A program made the position numbers and the translations under genes. The notes below the pieces were generated by a model. It was not told where the DNA came from, did no database searches, and worked only from the letters and a program-made list of their open reading frames with translations. 64,000 bases of DNA from Spirochaetes bacterium GWB1_60_80 (GTDB lineage Bacteria > Spirochaetota > Spirochaetia > Treponematales > UBA12059): the NCBI GenBank assembly GCA_001829185.1, contig MIAR01000053.1, forward strand, positions 1 to 64,000, written 5' to 3'. Numbering within the stretch: position 1 is the stretch's first letter; each line of letters opens with the position of its first letter. Of the stretch, positions 62,272-64,000 are shown piece after piece.

Positions 62272-63705
62272 ATGCGCCTAGGTAAAATTGACAGCCGGGT
62301 ATACAAGCTCTGCCTGGTCGGATTGGCCTGCCTGGCCGGCGGCTTGGGGGCCGTCAGCTGCCGGCCGCACCGGGTAATCAGAATCCGGGTGCCCGCCGCT
62401 GTCCTGAGCGCTATGGAGGCCAGCCAAGTCGACGCGGTCGACGCAGCCGGTAGCATTGCCACACCAGCCAGCGCCAATCCGACCGACGGCAACCGCTACG
62501 CCAACCTGCCAGCCTTTCAGCCGGGCGCCGTCATCGAGCTGCCGGCCGGCACTGTCCCCATTAACCGGCTCAGCGCCGTGGACAGCGCTTTCCGCCAACG
62601 CTACATCACTGGCAATCCGCTGATGCGGCCCGGCGAACCGGACAACCCGTCTTACTCGGCCCGCTATTTCTTTTGGGGCACCATCGCCGCGCCGGGCCTG
62701 CCGGAGCACGTCATCGTTTTGGAGCGGGCCGGCGCCGACCATCCAGCTTACCGGCTATACCTGCTTTGTTTTGACCAAGCCGGCCAGCTGCAAGGCACCC
62801 TCGAATTGGCTGAGAACAGCCAGTATCTGGATACGACCATCGTCAGCCGCAGCGTCTTTCAGGACGGTCTCTTGAAATACGCCAAACGCACCGAAGACCG
62901 CTCGCTCGACGACGGCCGGGGCATCGACCTGGCCGTCCGTCAGGACAAGACCTTCCTGATGGGCAGCGACGGCCGGCTCCAACCAGTGGCCACCGCGGCC
63001 TTCAACCCGCCGGACGGCCGTGGCCAAGATCTGTGGTACGACCTGCCCGAGGACTTCTTCAGCCGCTTCCGCATTCAAGACCGGCGGCCGCGTTTCTTCC
63101 TGCTCGGCTGGTCCAGCGACCACCGACTGGCTTACATCGTCGAGCAGTACGAACCGGAAAGCGCCAGCCTGGTCTACACCTGGACCATCCTCGATTTCGA
63201 GGCCAACCAAGTGGTCTGGACGACACGCGACACACCGACCGCCACCCCGGCAAGTCTGCCGCCGGTCGGCCAGGACGCCCGAAACGCCGCCGCCTTCCGC
63301 GGCTACTTCGCGCAAGCCATACCCAAGTACCGCGATCAATTGCTGAGCAACGGCATCATTTCCGATAACGAGAGCGCCATGGGCGATTTTCCGTGGTACG
63401 TCGGCGAATCCATCATCCGGGCAAGCGCCGACCGGACCATCGTGACCGACCCCGAACTGGGGGTCGACCTGGTGATGGCTTATGGCCTGTCCGTCGACCG
63501 CGACGGACAGCGTCAAACCGTCCACGCCCCGACCAGCCTGGCGGCCGCCTGCCTGGAAGTCCAGCCCTTCGGCCGCCTGCACTACCCCTATGACCACGAC
63601 TGGCTGGTCATCGTCAGCGCCTTGGTCATGGCCGGACCGGTCAATCAGCCCAATCGCCTGGAGCTGGCAGTAGCCGGCACCAAACTTGTGACCGGCTTCG
63701 AATGA
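62272..63705 (+). CDS. Putative lipoprotein of unknown function
   Basis: A 477-residue exported protein with signal peptide ending GGLGAVSCRPHR; Cys 31 is the likely lipid anchor. The mature part is beta-rich (ILDFEANQVVWTTRD, PRFFLLGWSSDHRLAYIVEQYEP) and has no domain I can name. A GGGAGG site at 62262 sets the ATG 62272 over a TTG at 62260. It is divergent from the kdd operon and ends 21 bp before the convergent histidine kinase. Function unknown. Confidence 0.75.
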   Translation: MRLGKIDSRVYKLCLVGLACLAGGLGAVSCRPHRVIRIRVPAAVLSAMEASQVDAVDAAGSIATPASANPTDGNRYANLPAFQPGAVIELPAGTVPINRLSAVDSAFRQRYITGNPLMRPGEPDNPSYSARYFFWGTIAAPGLPEHVIVLERAGADHPAYRLYLLCFDQAGQLQGTLELAENSQYLDTTIVSRSVFQDGLLKYAKRTEDRSLDDGRGIDLAVRQDKTFLMGSDGRLQPVATAAFNPPDGRGQDLWYDLPEDFFSRFRIQDRRPRFFLLGWSSDHRLAYIVEQYEPESASLVYTWTILDFEANQVVWTTRDTPTATPASLPPVGQDARNAAAFRGYFAQAIPKYRDQLLSNGIISDNESAMGDFPWYVGESIIRASADRTIVTDPELGVDLVMAYGLSVDRDGQRQTVHAPTSLAAACLEVQPFGRLHYPYDHDWLVIVSALVMAGPVNQPNRLELAVAGTKLVTGFE

Positions 63706-63726
63706 ACGGCGCCGCTGCCCAGCCGG

Positions 63727-63999
63727 CTAGACCGGATCGAGCGGCACGCGCAGCACGAACTCGCTGCCGCCGCCTACCCGCGGGCGCGCGTTGATATCGC
63801 CACCGTGTACGGCTGCGATATGCTTGACGATGGCCAAACCCAGGCCGGTGCCGCCCAACTGACGGCCACGCGCCTTGTCCACCCGGTAAAAACGCTCGAA
63901 GATGCGTGGCCGGTCCGCTTCCGGGATACCCGGGCCGCGATCCAGGACGCTGAAGGCCACGTAGCCGCCCCTGGTTTCCAGCTTGGCCGTCAGCTCCAC
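63727..63999 (-). CDS. Sensor histidine kinase, C-terminal part (continues beyond the window)
   Basis: The 90 residues visible are the C-terminal half of an HATPase_c domain. The G1 box DRGPGIPEADR, F box IFERFYRVDKARG and G2 box GGTGLGLAIVKHIAAVHGG are all present. The tail EFVLRVPLDPV is typical of PhoR/ResE-like kinases. The kinase proper, HisKA and sensor domain lie beyond base 64000, so the full length and partner regulator cannot be seen. Confidence 0.92.
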   Translation of the reverse strand: MELTAKLETRGGYVAFSVLDRGPGIPEADRPRIFERFYRVDKARGRQLGGTGLGLAIVKHIAAVHGGDINARPRVGGGSEFVLRVPLDPV

Positions 64000-64000
64000 C

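Overview
The window is GC-rich bacterial chromosome, almost certainly from a spirochaete of the Treponema/Spirochaeta type. The evidence is a UPF0164 (FadL-like) outer-membrane protein, a family known mainly from treponemes, sitting beside a 1613-residue SpoIIE-type phosphatase and a large TPR-like exported protein. Further support comes from several SpoIIE phosphatases with large sensory parts, relaxed lipoboxes and an HD-GYP protein with a spirochaete-like long N-terminus. There is no rRNA, tRNA, CRISPR array or prophage, and no transposase gene. The species cannot be named from the sequence alone.

Layout. 1-3.6 kb: a chemoreceptor with a probable nitrate/nitrite-sensing (NIT) domain, divergent from a PP2C phosphatase. 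3.7-9.9 kb: the heat-shock operon grpE-dnaK-dnaJ (minus strand) divergent from rpoN-hpf. 10-18.7 kb: a peptide-binding lipoprotein, a DUF1015 protein, a degenerate metallopeptidase-like protein, a DMT exporter, a 559-residue protein of unknown function and a purine permease with a long leader. 18.8-28 kb: an HD-GYP protein, then the giant phosphatase and its TPR-like partner. 28.1-35.4 kb: a plus-strand run of UPF0164, YggT, YhbY, acyl-CoA ligase, YgiQ radical SAM enzyme and a PPP-like phosphatase. 35.4-40.4 kb: a compact copper-resistance operon. It has two CsoR operators, an HMA/SafE/cupredoxin fusion, CopA, CsoR with a Cys-rich tail and a lipoprotein. 40.4-49.1 kb: an exported transglutaminase, Dus, a B12/radical-SAM-like protein that has lost its FeS cysteines, a 2-hydroxyacid dehydrogenase and a very long ankyrin lipoprotein. 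49.2-52.7 kb: yajC-secD-secF. 53-54.2 kb: a decayed SpoIIE phosphatase interrupted by a small mobile element. 54.3-55.6 kb: a K+ channel and a DUF493 protein. 55.7-62.1 kb: lysine-fermentation genes kdd-kce-kamA-kamB-kamC read leftwards. 62.3-64 kb: a lipoprotein and the 3' end of a histidine kinase.

The main unlabelled signal is a 129-bp miniature element (MITE-like) with 15-bp near-perfect terminal inverted repeats and 4-bp YTAR target duplications. Two full copies, 39 kb apart and in opposite orientations, are identical by eye. A third copy lacks its left third but is identical over the rest, and two end fragments lie elsewhere. Their target sites (CTAG, TTAA) tend to coincide with stop codons.

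Working together: kdd, kce and kamA supply three steps of anaerobic lysine breakdown, while kamB/kamC should reactivate a lysine 5,6-aminomutase that is not encoded in this window. The copper genes form one self-regulated unit. Signalling genes (chemoreceptor, two intact SpoIIE phosphatases plus one dead one, HD-GYP, PPP, histidine kinase) are unusually dense. Starts were moved from the longest reading frame to the best ribosome-binding site where the sequence allowed.
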